A DNA stretch of 64,000 nt from Agromyces ramosus (GTDB lineage: Bacteria; Actinomycetota; Actinomycetes; Actinomycetales; Microbacteriaceae). The translations under genes were made by a program, and so were the position numbers. The notes below the pieces were generated by a model. That model was given only the letters and a program-made list of their open reading frames with translations. It was not told the DNA's origin and did no database searches. This document shows, in pieces, positions 44,449 to 53,272 of this stretch. The stretch covers positions 2,542,001 to 2,606,000 of the forward strand of contig NZ_JAUSYY010000001.1 of NCBI RefSeq assembly GCF_030817175.1, given 5' to 3'. The stretch's first letter is position 1; every line of letters begins with the position of its first letter.

Positions 44449-45581
44449 CTACGGTTCCCATGCTTCGAGTCGCGGTTGGAAGAGCTCCTGCGCGGTCCGC
44501 CATTCGAGGACGCGGCGCGGTCGGGTGTTGATGCGTTCGGCGATGTCGTCGAGAACCGGTTCAGGTCGTCGCCTTTGGCGAGGTATTGCCGGAGGAGCCG
44601 GTTCGCGTTCTCGTTCGATCCGCGCTGCCATGGGCTCTTCGGATCGCAGAAGTACACCTGCAGGTCGAGGTCGGCGGCCAGTTCCTGATGTTCGGCCATC
44701 TCCCGGCCGCGGTCCCAGGTCAGCGATCGCCTGAGCGTGGGCGGCAAGAATCGAAGGTCCCCGGCCACCGCCCGGCGCACGGCGTCGGCCTTGTACCCGT
44801 TCGGGAGAGGCACGATGCGCACGAACCGGGTCTGCCGCTCGACGAGTGTGGCGACGGCTGAGGGACGCTTGCCCATCACCAGGTCGCCCTCCCAGTGACC
44901 GATCTGGGCACGCTCGAGCACTTCGACGGGCCGGGCGTGGATCGAGGTCATGTTCCGCAGGCGCCCTCGCCCGTGCGAGGACCGGACCCGGCGCGGCCGC
45001 CGCACTGACCGGCCTGACCGCAGGTGGCGCGCTGCTCGTGCGCCGAGTTCCTGGCGGGCGGTGACGTAGATGGACCGGTAGATCGTCTCGTGCGAAATCC
45101 ACCGGGCCCGATCGGTTGGGTGCTGTCTTCGCAGCCAGGCAGCGATCTGTTCGGGCGACCAGTCCTGCTCGAGTTTCGAACGCACCACGGCAAGGAGTGC
45201 GGGATCGGTGCCGAGCCGGGTCGGCTTCGGCCGCCGAGCACGATGAGTTGCGGCGGCGTCCGCGGCCGTGGCGCGATAGGAGGCGCGACCGCCATTGCGT
45301 CGGATCTCACGGGAGATCGTCGACGGCGACCGGCCGAGCTGCCGCGCGATCGTGCGTGCAGACAAGCCGGCGGCGAGGCCGCGGGACACTTCCTCACGCT
45401 CGTTCGCGGTGAGATGCGCGATCGCGCGACGTCGCCGGGGCGGGCGTACTCCGCCACTTCGGCCCAGGCACGACTGCACACTCGACGGATGACACTTCAG
45501 CACCCGTGCGATCAGTCGGACCGAATCACCCTCACGCCAACGCTTCCACAGCTCGTCTTCCTCCTCGATCGAGAACGCCAT
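44449..45581 (-). pseudogene. IS30-family transposase with a frameshift near the C-terminus
   Basis: Starts at the ATG complementary to 45579-45581 (AFSIEEEDELWKRWREG). Two helix-turn-helix regions (LIARVLKCHPSSVQSCLGRS; ARQLGRSPSTISREIRRNG) and the DDE catalytic core are present: HWEGDLVMGK, LTWDRGREMAEH and RGSNENANRLLRQY. Just after DDLNRF one base appears to be missing (near 44565), so the expected tail (DDIAERINTRPRRVLEWRT) is read in another frame, ending at 44449. The unshifted frame runs to 44343 with unrelated residues. Probably inactive, unless the shift is a sequencing error. Confidence 0.85.
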
Positions 45582-45642
45582 CGCTCGCTACCTCCAACCG
45601 GTCATCATTCCGGAAGGTGATGCGTTGATGGGCTGAGACCGC
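44449..45642 (-). mobile_element. IS30-family insertion sequence (right end defined, left end not found)
   Basis: The right end is at 45642, where the inverted-repeat sequence TGATGGGCTGAGACCGC stops next to CATGGTTTGTG, half of a palindromic target. It matches the MITE ends with a few changes. No matching left end was found near 44350-44449, so that end may have been lost or lies within the region after MITE copy B. Confidence 0.65.
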
Positions 45643-45660
45643 CATGGTTTGTGAGCTGTG

Positions 45661-45825
45661 TCAGAAGCGAAGGTTTTCGGCCCCTGGTGCCTCGCTCAGC
45701 CTTTGTTCTGTGGTGCGCGAGTTGCTCGTGCGGCGTGTCCTCTGCTCGGCTGAAGGAACCATCATCAAGCCGACGATCGCCACCGCCATCACCACCAGCG
45801 CGGGCCAGATCACCGGGGTGCCCAT
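45661..45825 (-). CDS. Doubtful small membrane protein (54 residues)
   Basis: An N-terminal helix (PVIWPALVVMAVAIVGLMMV) followed by a polar tail (RTRRTSNSRTTEQRLSEAPG). No good ribosome site. Its end lies just outside the IS30 right end. Listed because of its likeness in layout to the small proteins at 44146 and 49786. Confidence 0.3.
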   Translation of the reverse strand: MGTPVIWPALVVMAVAIVGLMMVPSAEQRTRRTSNSRTTEQRLSEAPGAENLRF

Positions 45826-45971
45826 GAAGACACGGCAGCGCTTCTCTCAGGGTGCCGCGATAGGCGCTGTGACATCGGGACCGGGTGTAACGCGGGCATT
45901 TGGACGCGGTAAGGCGGCCACGCGGCCGCTGTCGTAAACGATCGTTTTCGGTGGTGCCACACGAAGGAGGA

Positions 45972-46574
45972 TCACGCGTCGGATTCAGCGCCGCCATACG
46001 TCCAGGTGACCGTACCGTTCCACCCGCCCTCAACGTCGCCCAGTAGCAACGACCGCCAGGTGGTCTGTCCTGCCAGGTATCCGCGCGCCGCCCGTAGTCG
46101 CCATGTCTCAGCCGAGAGCGTCAGCACGACCTCGATGGCTCTGCCTAGTGTGACGAGTGTGACCGCCGGAACGCCCGCCTTCTGCGTAAGGCGCAGCAGG
46201 TAGTAGTCATTGGTCTGCTTGATGCGATTCGGGTCGGGGATTAATTCGTCGGCGACGTCGGCAGCGAGGAGGTCATGCATGTAACGGTTGCGCTCGTCAT
46301 ACGCTGCGGCGGCGCTGTCCACCGCCGCTCCAATCGCCGAGTGAATCGCAGCATTAGGTACAGGTGCGCAGGCGATCATCGTCCGGCATTGATCGGCAAC
46401 GATCGTCCAGTTCTGCGAAGCCGACAGAAGAGCCTCGCGCGTGTCTAGACCCCGTAGCTGAGCATGCAAACCGCGCAGAGCGGCATCCAGCTCGACGGAC
46501 GCCTCAGCGATCCTGCCGCGCACGAACGTCCACTGGTCAGAAAGCGGGAGCTCCGCGAGTTGTTCTAGATCCAT
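45972..46574 (-). CDS. Hypothetical helical protein (200 residues)
   Basis: Acidic, largely alpha-helical cytoplasmic protein (MDLEQLAELPLSDQWTFVRG; YDERNRYMHDLLAADVADEL; TLGRAIEVVLTLSAETWRLR). No signal peptide or membrane helix and no family recognised. An AAACGATCGTTT palindrome at 45938 lies just after its stop and could act as a terminator. Confidence 0.6.
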   Translation of the reverse strand: MDLEQLAELPLSDQWTFVRGRIAEASVELDAALRGLHAQLRGLDTREALLSASQNWTIVADQCRTMIACAPVPNAAIHSAIGAAVDSAAAAYDERNRYMHDLLAADVADELIPDPNRIKQTNDYYLLRLTQKAGVPAVTLVTLGRAIEVVLTLSAETWRLRAARGYLAGQTTWRSLLLGDVEGGWNGTVTWTYGGAESDA

Positions 46575-46656
46575 GCGCTCAGCATTCCACGGGCCCGTCG
46601 AGGATTGCCGATAACGAGCGTTTCTAACGTGACGTGCAACAGGGGTTTAGTAGGTT

Positions 46657-47479
46657 TCAGCGGTGCGATCGCGGTGGAGTCAGCAGTAGCCAAAGGCCGA
46701 CTGCGGCACCAGCGACGACGATGCTCATCGGTATCAGGATTGTCCAAACGGGTTCCTGTTGGCGGGCCGCTGCTGCGAATGGAATGAACATTATCGGCAA
46801 GGCCGTCAGTCCGAGGAAGATGAGTGCGCCCGGAGCTGTGGCTGATCCGAGCGGGCGGCGGCGCAGGAGCAGTAGTCCGCTGAGGAACACCGCGGGTAGG
46901 AAGATCGCCAGATCGAGCACGTGCACAGGGTTTGTCGGGATCTCCCATGTGGATGCGGAGGTGGAAGCTCGTCCGGCGAGGAGGTCGGGGATGATCTCGC
47001 TCAGCCATAGCACGGCGAACAATACGGCCGAAGCGATGAGGAACCCGCCAGGGAACAGCACCCGTCGAGTGCCAGTTCCGCTGTCGACGACTCGGTACAC
47101 GCTGGCCAGTCCGCCGAGCAGGCTGAAGATGGACAGCCCCAGAAACTGCCACCCACATGAGGAACAGAGGCCCGAATTGAATGGAGAGGCAGTAGATGGC
47201 GTAGTTGTAGGCGGTGAAGGCAAGGAAGCCGAGTAGGGCGAACCATGACCTGAGCGAGTCGCGTCGCGCACTGACCGCGAGCACCACGACCATCGGCGAC
47301 ACGACGAAGAGGTTGACGAGGTCCTGCGCAATGCCCGCATTGAAGAGGTCAGGCGTCTCCTGCCCGTAGATGCGGTCCGGTCCGATGAGCCCGATGACGC
47401 TCCCCACTGCACCGAGAGTGGCGCCGACGACGGAGGTGATGAACCAGGCTCGAGGCAGCCTCGATTGGCGGGCCTTCAT
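46657..47479 (-). pseudogene. Multi-pass membrane protein gene with a frameshift
   Basis: The first part from the ATG at 47479 (RLPRAWFITSVVGATLGAVG ... YNYAIYCLSIQFGPLFLMWV) encodes four hydrophobic helices, and the rest (FLGLSIFSLLGGLASVYRVV ... LTALPIMFIPFAAAARQQEP) encodes four more in another frame to 46657. The switch point is near 47155. A joined product would be about 274 residues with roughly eight helices. One indel separates it from an intact gene. Function unknown. Confidence 0.65.
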
Positions 47480-47631
47480 GGGTTCCGCTGAAGTGGTCAC
47501 CCGCCCAACACCGCACACCCGTGGGGTCAAAGACAGGGTGCGGGGCAGCCTCCTCACGGGAGCTATCGTGCGAGCGGGATGTCGGCCTGCCATTGACGGG
47601 GCGTACGCTGAGTCGCCTACGAGGAGTCGTC

Positions 47632-48129
47632 ATGCGCGCAGTAGTGGTCTTCGAGTCGATTTGGGGAAACACCGAGCAGCTCGCCCGCGAGGTCGCGGCG
47701 GGGATCGGTGGGGAACGCACGGATGTGGTCGACGCGGCATCGGCCCCGGCCGCGCTGGCTGACGACGTCGACCTGCTCGTGGTCGGTGGACCGACACACG
47801 CGTTCTCGATGTCCACCGAACAGACTCGCGAATCGGCGCGCCAACAGGGTGCCGTGCACATCCCGGCCAGTGGCATCCGCGAGTGGATCGAGGCGCATCC
47901 GTCGCCGGGTCGCGATGTGCGGGTGGCGACGTTCGACACGCGAGTTGTTAGTCCTCGGCTGCCGGGGTCGGCCGCGAAGAAGGCGATGAAACGGCTCGTC
48001 GGCCTGGGGTTCCGCCCGATCGCGAAACCTGAGACGTTCGGCGTGTATGGCTACTCGGGGCCGGTTGCCGACGGTGAGCTTGAACGCGCGCGACGCTGGG
48101 GAACAGAGCTCGCGGGCCTCCTGCCGTGA
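47632..48129 (+). CDS. Flavodoxin-domain protein
   Basis: Protein of 165 residues with a flavodoxin fold: the phosphate loop VVFESIWGNTEQLAREV near the start and VVGGPTHAFSMSTEQTR for the second FMN loop. ATG follows CGAGGAGTCGTC. Such proteins are common in actinobacteria and carry electrons or sense redox state; no partner is obvious here. Convergent with the WS/DGAT-like gene. Confidence 0.88.
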   Translation: MRAVVVFESIWGNTEQLAREVAAGIGGERTDVVDAASAPAALADDVDLLVVGGPTHAFSMSTEQTRESARQQGAVHIPASGIREWIEAHPSPGRDVRVATFDTRVVSPRLPGSAAKKAMKRLVGLGFRPIAKPETFGVYGYSGPVADGELERARRWGTELAGLLP

Positions 48130-48131
48130 GG

Positions 48132-49411
48132 TCACTCGCTGAGGCGCGCCAGTTCTTCGCTCATGGCGCGCCCGAAGGTGGCGCCAGGCACGTTCGCCGC
48201 GTCGTAGTGGACGCCGCAGTAGAGCCGGCCGGCATAGGAGACCGCCGCGACGCCGAGCCGGACGTTCGCGGCTAATACCGCAACCGGCCAGATCGCTACG
48301 ACTGTGGCACCCGCGAGGCGAACTGTGGCAGCCGGGCCCGGCACATTGGTGACGAACCCGCCGACGAGATGCTGCCGCCGCGCAACCCGGTCCATGATGC
48401 GCGCCCCGATTGGGCCGCGCATGAACTCGAGGGTGCCCTGGCCCCGCGCCTGCGTCTTCTCCGCTCGGGTCTGCTCCGCGATCAGCCGCAGGCGATCTTC
48501 GGGCGCCGGCACGTCGAGCGGCAGCCGCACCAGCATGACCCCCACCTGATTGCCTGATGTTCCGCGTCGCTGCAGGGCGACCGGAACTGAGACCGGCAGT
48601 TGTGCCGGGATCTGCTCACCGGCTGCCGGTAGCGCCGCTCGGTACCCCGAAGCGACGGAGGCGAGCAGCGCGTCATTTACGGTGGCACCGAGCGGCCGCA
48701 CCCGCGACTCGAGCGCAGCGAGGTCGACGTCAACGAAGGCGACCCCGCGGCGCGCACTACGCTCTCCGAGCAGCACCGTGGACCCAACCTCACGGCCCGT
48801 GAGTGTCATCCGGATGCGGTGCAGGCCGAAGCCGAGCCTTCGGAGAACGCGCCGCAAGTCGCGTCGTGGCCTTTGCTCTGCGCCCGGCAGGGACTGTGGA
48901 ACGAAGACACAGACGCTGGCGTTAGTCCCGGTTCTGAGGGATCGAATAGCCGCTGCGAGATCGCGACCGCAGCCATTCCGTCCGCAACCGCGTGGTGGAT
49001 GCGCAGCACGACCCCGACCTGCCCGGGGCTTGCACCGGGCACGATCAAGATCTCCCAGAGCGGTCGATCGAGCCCCAGCGGCACGCTCATCAGCTCCCCG
49101 CACAACCTCTCGAGGCCCGCGAGCCCGTCGACGGCCTCTACGAGCCGGACGTGATGTTCGAGGTCCGGCGACACCTCATCCCAGCGGTGCCGGCGACCGG
49201 CAGCAACCGGCACTTTGCGGAGCGGTGGCAGCTCGGCGATCCGCTCGCGAAGGGCCGAGCGCAGCAACTCAAAATCGGGGGTGCCATCGGGACCGACGAA
49301 GCCGCCGTTGGAGAGGAGGCCGGCGACGAGAAACACGTTCACCTGGCCGGCGTGGTCGAGGACAATGTTCGCCTCGTCCACCGCGGCGAGCCGTTGTGTC
49401 GCCGGGCGCAT
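48132..49411 (-). pseudogene. WS/DGAT-type acyltransferase gene with a frameshift
   Basis: Wax ester synthase/diacylglycerol acyltransferase family (usually 420-480 residues). The N-terminal part (ATG at 49411; RLAAVDEANIVLDHAGQVNV) includes the active-site block RIHHAVADGMA, and the C-terminal part in another frame has ATVNDALLASVASGYR, NQVGVMLVRLPLDV and GGFVTNVPGPAA. The frame switch lies between about 48880 and 48930, where the active-site part runs out of conserved sequence. A single indel separates it from an intact gene. Confidence 0.8.
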
Positions 49412-49483
49412 GCCAACAGGGTAGCGATCCCCTCTGCTGGGGAGAAGGGATCGATGGGGTCGGATCACACCACCGAGATTTGT

Positions 49484-49640
49484 GCACCGTGTCAGAAACG
49501 ATCGTTTTCGACCCGTCAGTTCCAGGTGGTCATAACCTCGCAGGCTGAGGGCCGCCAAGGCCTCATTCCGTGGCCGCAGGCGCCGGGCGCCGAGTGAGGT
49601 CGAAACTCGGGGTTTTGAACGTTTGTGGCCAGCGTCGACC
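49484..49640 (+). repeat. ~150-bp dispersed repeat, copy 2
   Basis: Begins with the palindromic GTGTCAGAAACGATCG/TTTTCGACCC site (core 49496-49507), continues with CAGGTGGTCATAACC and ends with GGTCGAAACTCGGGGTTTTG from 49598. Same blocks and spacing as the copy at 38852 in opposite orientation. The rest of 49412-49785 holds no gene. Confidence 0.6.
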
Positions 49641-49785
49641 GGTCGCCAGTGCTCTAGCCCGGCAGCCGGTCCGTCAGCGGGCGTTCGCAAGCGGATCCGC
49701 TTGCGGTTCGGTGACGCGCCTCTGCGGGTGCATCAGCGATCCGCCTGTACCCGTGCGAGTCGCGTGGGGACGATATGTTCGACGG

Positions 49786-50022
49786 ATGTACGAGCTCTTC
49801 AACTTCGGCGCCTTCTACGGCGTGATCTGGCTGGTCTTCGCACTCGCGCTACTCACTGCGGTCGTCTGCCTGATCGTTTTCCTCATTTCGGCGACGAAGG
49901 CCTCAGCCGCCATGGCCCGCTATCGTCGGGTGCAGACGGAATTGCTGCTCGCAGATGCCTCGGACGGCGGGCCACATGACGACGACATCAGCGGCGACAC
50001 ACGCCCGCCCGCCGCGCCCTGA
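49786..50022 (+). CDS. Small single-pass membrane protein (78 residues)
   Basis: ATG at 49786; one transmembrane helix ([20 protein letters not shown]), a basic patch ([10 protein letters not shown]) and an acidic, disordered tail ([20 protein letters not shown]). The last 190 coding bases are repeated at 36993, where the N-terminus is missing, so this is the complete copy. Not recognised as a family. No strong ribosome site. Confidence 0.6.
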   Translation: MYELFNFGAFYGVIWLVFALALLTAVVCLIVFLISATKASAAMARYRRVQTELLLADASDGGPHDDDISGDTRPPAAP

Positions 50023-50070
50023 TCAGGGTGCGCAATCGGTCACCCGAGCCGATGCGACCTGAATTGCACC
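49832..50070 (+). repeat. 239-bp direct repeat, right copy
   Basis: Matches 36993-37231 in the same orientation with only a few changes, extending about 48 bases beyond the stop of the small membrane protein. Together the copies bracket about 12.6 kb of accessory DNA. Confidence 0.85.
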
Positions 50071-50125
50071 ATAGATCGTCCACTACCGAGACAGACGACT
50101 GCAGTCGCGCCGATAGGTTCTTGAT

Positions 50126-50389
50126 ATGGAGACACGGCGATGGCGCGATGCGTGGAGCAAGCGGCACGCTCGAGGAGCTCGAACCCGCGTGATGATGGAG
50201 CTCTGCGACGGCTGCCGTCACCCTTGGATTGAGCACCTCGGTGCATTTGCGGACGCGGATGACTTCGGCGGCTGTGGCGAATGCGTATACGAGATAGAGC
50301 ACGGCGAGCGGGAGCTGGCGTCGATCTGCAAGACGACCGTGCCACAGGTCGTTCTAAGCCGAGCTCGGGCCAGTGACGAGACCGCTTGA
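50126..50389 (+). CDS. Small zinc-ribbon-like protein (87 residues)
   Basis: Two cysteine pairs, CDGC and CGEC, separated by about 25 residues (LCDGCRHPWIEHLG ... FGGCGECVYEIEHGERE), the layout of a treble-clef or zinc ribbon. Basic N-terminus. ATG at 50126. Probably a metal-binding protein of unknown role. No operon partner is obvious. Confidence 0.65.
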   Translation: METRRWRDAWSKRHARGARTRVMMELCDGCRHPWIEHLGAFADADDFGGCGECVYEIEHGERELASICKTTVPQVVLSRARASDETA

Positions 50390-50465
50390 GGATCCCTTAG
50401 CGACACGAATGCGGTCAGGCTGCATTCGATGACACCGGCAAGTGGTCGATGACAGGATCTCCCGT

Positions 50466-50912
50466 ATGGCCCAACCCGCACGACTGAAACCACCGCGATC
50501 GAAGCACGTCCCATACGTCAGGCACGGGACGCGGCCCGAGGTGATTCGACACCTGCCGATCGGACCGGATGATGTCCTCACCGTTGAGCGGGTCGAACGT
50601 TTCGTCAAGGAGACCAAGCGCAAGCCCGACGTTCGACTCGCGGTGCTGGGAACACTCCGAGCGCACGCGGTCAACGGCGCCGAAGTGCCGTTAGCGGGTG
50701 CCGGCACGTTCTTCGCAGCCCTCGCCCTTTTCCTCACCGCGGTTGTCGGCCCGAGCGTCCCGGCAGGGTGGCTCTGGTTGCTGTGGCTGGGGTGGGGAGT
50801 CGCTGTCACCATCGCCGCGTTCTGGGTAGTGCGGGTGTCATTCGCAGCGCATACCCGCCGAGTCACCGCAACCACCTGGCTCGGCGCCTACGAGGACAGC
50901 CTCAAGAATTAG
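50466..50912 (+). CDS. Two-helix membrane protein of unknown function
   Basis: Protein of 148 residues: a hydrophilic N-terminal part (RPEVIRHLPIGPDDVLTVER; DVRLAVLGTLRAHAVN) of about 80 residues, then two transmembrane helices (FFAALALFLTAVVGPSVPAG; LWLLWLGWGVAVTIAAFWVV) and a short tail. ATG at 50466; ribosome site weak. No family recognised. Confidence 0.6.
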   Translation: MAQPARLKPPRSKHVPYVRHGTRPEVIRHLPIGPDDVLTVERVERFVKETKRKPDVRLAVLGTLRAHAVNGAEVPLAGAGTFFAALALFLTAVVGPSVPAGWLWLLWLGWGVAVTIAAFWVVRVSFAAHTRRVTATTWLGAYEDSLKN

Positions 50913-50998
50913 GCTCCGCCACAGGTGCTGATGCACTACTCGGCGTACACACCTTCCTGAGCGAACTGTCGGCCGAGTTCGTTGTGGCCGGACAGCAC

Positions 50999-51235
50999 TC
51001 GCGACTCCTACCGCCTCACCGTCCGCGCCGAAATGGCCAGATGGAACGCGCCGTCAACAGCATCGTCCTGCATCCGCGGTCGAGGTCGACACGGTCGGAG
51101 CGCAGCACCCGCCGACGCAGCGGGAACGTCGCCTCCACGGTCACCTCGACGACCTCGAGCGGGTCTGCCACGAAGGAAAACGTACCCCCTACCCGGGTCC
51201 CAGCAGTCAATGTCCTCACTTCCATTTGAGGATCC
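50999..51235 (-). pseudogene. Left arm of inverted repeat: truncated copy of the GNAT gene start
   Basis: Complementary to 53034-53272 with few differences. It carries the first part of the acetyltransferase gene at 53044 (VRTLTAGTRVGGTFSFVADP and FPLRRRVLRSDRVDLD) up to a one-base loss, and ends before the catalytic region, so it is not functional. The interval 51236-51367 after it holds no gene. Confidence 0.85.
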
Positions 51236-51367
51236 CTGATCGGTTCATCGCAGCCAGTTTGGCGCTGGAGCGAGCTGCTCGAGGAGGCGAACCCCCACTT
51301 GTAATCAGGCGAGGTCGTCCGGGCATCCGTGATGGGGGTTTCAACTCATCTAATAATCCGAGCCTCT

Positions 51368-52174
51368 TCAGTCGCGCAGTACCGACGCAAGGCGATGCAC
51401 CGCCCCGGTCGCTGCCTGCATAAAGGCGTCTCCGTCAGACTTCGATAATCCCCATGACCGGATCAATTGGGCCGTCGCGATCAGGGTGACACTGCAGAGC
51501 GTGGTGCAGTACTTGTTGAGGTTGTCGCTGGGTAGGGCGACAACACTATCTGTGCCTGTCCAAGGGCGTTGAGTTAGCGATTCCGTGAAGACCGATTCTC
51601 CGTGCGCGACACCGGAAAGATGCGAGTAGATGGCGGCTGCAGGAGTCGCGCCGCAGTCCTCCAGCAGCTTCTTCACGAGGTTCGTGGGCGTCGGGACGCC
51701 CTCCGGCGACATGACCTTGATGCTGTCTCGTTCACCCTTCGCCCGCTTGATGCCGTCGCCGATCCGTTCGGTTGAAAGGAGCGCGATGCCACGCTTCGCG
51801 CCAGCTTCTAGTTCGGCAACAACCATCGCTCGTGCGCGGTACTCGGCCCGTGTGGAACTAGTTGCCTCCATCACCCACCATGCCCGCGCCCAGGTCTCGC
51901 AGAAACTCCGATCGAGCGTCGCGAGGCTTGGCCCGTGCGAGCCGGGGAGCGCGAGCAGTGCAGTGAAGGCAGCCAAGTGATCGGTGGCGACCCCCTGGTG
52001 GAGGCCAACAAGACGTGACGCCGCGTTGATCCTTCGTGAAGGATCGCGCTCTAACACTCCGGCGGGCGTCGTCTCGCGAATGGCTACCTGGATCTGCTGG
52101 CACGCGGCGACAAGCTCATTGAGACAATCCGCGGCGGCGGTTCGCTCGTCGTGGGTCGAGGCATAGCCGCTCAT
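51368..52174 (-). CDS. Helical protein of unknown function next to the NYN gene
   Basis: Protein of 268 residues, mostly alpha-helical (TAAADCLNELVAACQQIQVA; FCETWARAWWVMEATSSTRA; AIYSHLSGVAHGESVFTESL). No signal peptide or obvious membrane segment; no family recognised. ATG at 52174 is preceded by AAGGGATGAGTAT. It overlaps a 19-codon acidic frame (52173-52229) by ATGA and follows the NYN gene by 82 bases on the same strand, so it is probably its operon partner. Both lie between inverted-repeat arms. Confidence 0.65.
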   Translation of the reverse strand: MSGYASTHDERTAAADCLNELVAACQQIQVAIRETTPAGVLERDPSRRINAASRLVGLHQGVATDHLAAFTALLALPGSHGPSLATLDRSFCETWARAWWVMEATSSTRAEYRARAMVVAELEAGAKRGIALLSTERIGDGIKRAKGERDSIKVMSPEGVPTPTNLVKKLLEDCGATPAAAIYSHLSGVAHGESVFTESLTQRPWTGTDSVVALPSDNLNKYCTTLCSVTLIATAQLIRSWGLSKSDGDAFMQAATGAVHRLASVLRD

Positions 52175-52256
52175 ATACTCATCCCTTCCTCAGCCGGCAC
52201 CGATTCCTCCTCGATGTCGAACGATGCCATGTCTTGATCGGCGGCGTTCGGCGGGA

Positions 52257-52988
52257 TCAATCGCCGTTCTTCTTTCGGTGATGCACATGCAATCCGCCAG
52301 CGGGGAGGGGCTCGATGAGGAAGAGTTCCGTCGCTCGAACCAGGTCGGAGAGTTTCGCGTACCCCCAGTTTCGTGAGTCGAAATCGGGGTGTTGCTTCCG
52401 CATCAGCACGCCCACAGCCGAGAGGTTCGCCCATCCGTCCTCGCCCGACGCGGTGGTGACACTCGTCCGCAACCCTGAGACGAGCTTGGTGTCGCCGCGT
52501 AGCTTCGGGGACGGAACGCGCGTAGGCGCTGCAGAGGTGCTCTCCGCTGCCTCGTCGAGCACGTCGAGGTAGGTGAATCGGTCGCACGCATTACGGAAGG
52601 CTTCGGGCGTCTTCCTCTCTCCGAACCCATAGACCGTGACGCCTTCTTCCCGAATACGTGATGCGAGACGGGTGAAATCGCTGTCGGATGACACGATGCA
52701 GAACCCGTGGAAGCGACGCGTGTAGAGCAGATCCATGGCGTCGATGATCAGGGCACTGTCGGTCGCGTTCTTTCCGACCGTATTGGCGAACTGCTGCATC
52801 GGCTGAATCACGTGCTCGCTGGCGACCGGCTTCCAACTGCTCAAGTTCGGCCTGGTCCAATCCCCGTAGACCCGCTTCACAGAGGCCGTGCCGAACCGCG
52901 CAATCTCCGTGAGGACAGCACCGATCTTCGAAGGCGGCACGTTGTCAGCGTCGACAAGGACAGCAAGGAGGTCGTTCGGCTGCGACAT
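52257..52988 (-). CDS. NYN-domain (LabA/DUF88-like) protein with C-terminal OST-HTH/LOTUS domain
   Basis: Protein of 243 residues. The N-terminal PIN-like NYN domain has the acidic residues LVDADNVPPSK (start), IIDAMDLLYTR and CIVSSDSDFTRLASRIREEG, typical of NYN ribonucleases; a linker with Ser/Pro follows, then an OST-HTH domain (GWANLSAVGVLMRKQHPDFD; LSDLVRATELFLIE) that binds RNA in relatives. Likely a metal-dependent nuclease acting on RNA, or a catalytically silent RNA binder. ATG at 52988 begins the NYN domain. It lies inside the 2-kb segment bounded by inverted repeats. Confidence 0.9.
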   Translation of the reverse strand: MSQPNDLLAVLVDADNVPPSKIGAVLTEIARFGTASVKRVYGDWTRPNLSSWKPVASEHVIQPMQQFANTVGKNATDSALIIDAMDLLYTRRFHGFCIVSSDSDFTRLASRIREEGVTVYGFGERKTPEAFRNACDRFTYLDVLDEAAESTSAAPTRVPSPKLRGDTKLVSGLRTSVTTASGEDGWANLSAVGVLMRKQHPDFDSRNWGYAKLSDLVRATELFLIEPLPAGGLHVHHRKKNGD

Positions 52989-53033
52989 GCGACAAGCATG
53001 GCAGTCAGCGCCCAGCACTTCCTGCCCGCCTAC

Positions 53034-53272
53034 GGATCCTCAAATGGAAGTGAGGACATTGACTGCTGGGACCCGGGTAGGGGGTACGTTTTCCTTCGTG
53101 GCAGACCCGTTCGAGGTGGTCGAGGTGACCGTGGAGGCGACGTTCCCGCTGCGTCGGCGGGTGCTGCGCTCCGACCGTGTCGACCTCGACCTGCGGATGC
53201 CGGACGATGCTGTCGACGGCGCGTTCCATCTGGCCATTTTCGGCGCGGACGGTGAGGCGGTAGGAGTCGCGA
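53034..53272 (+). repeat. Right arm of inverted repeat (239 bp)
   Basis: Pairs with 50999-51235. It starts at GGATCCTC just before the acetyltransferase ATG and runs 229 bases into that gene. The arms are about 1.8 kb apart and enclose the NYN gene pair. Confidence 0.85.
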
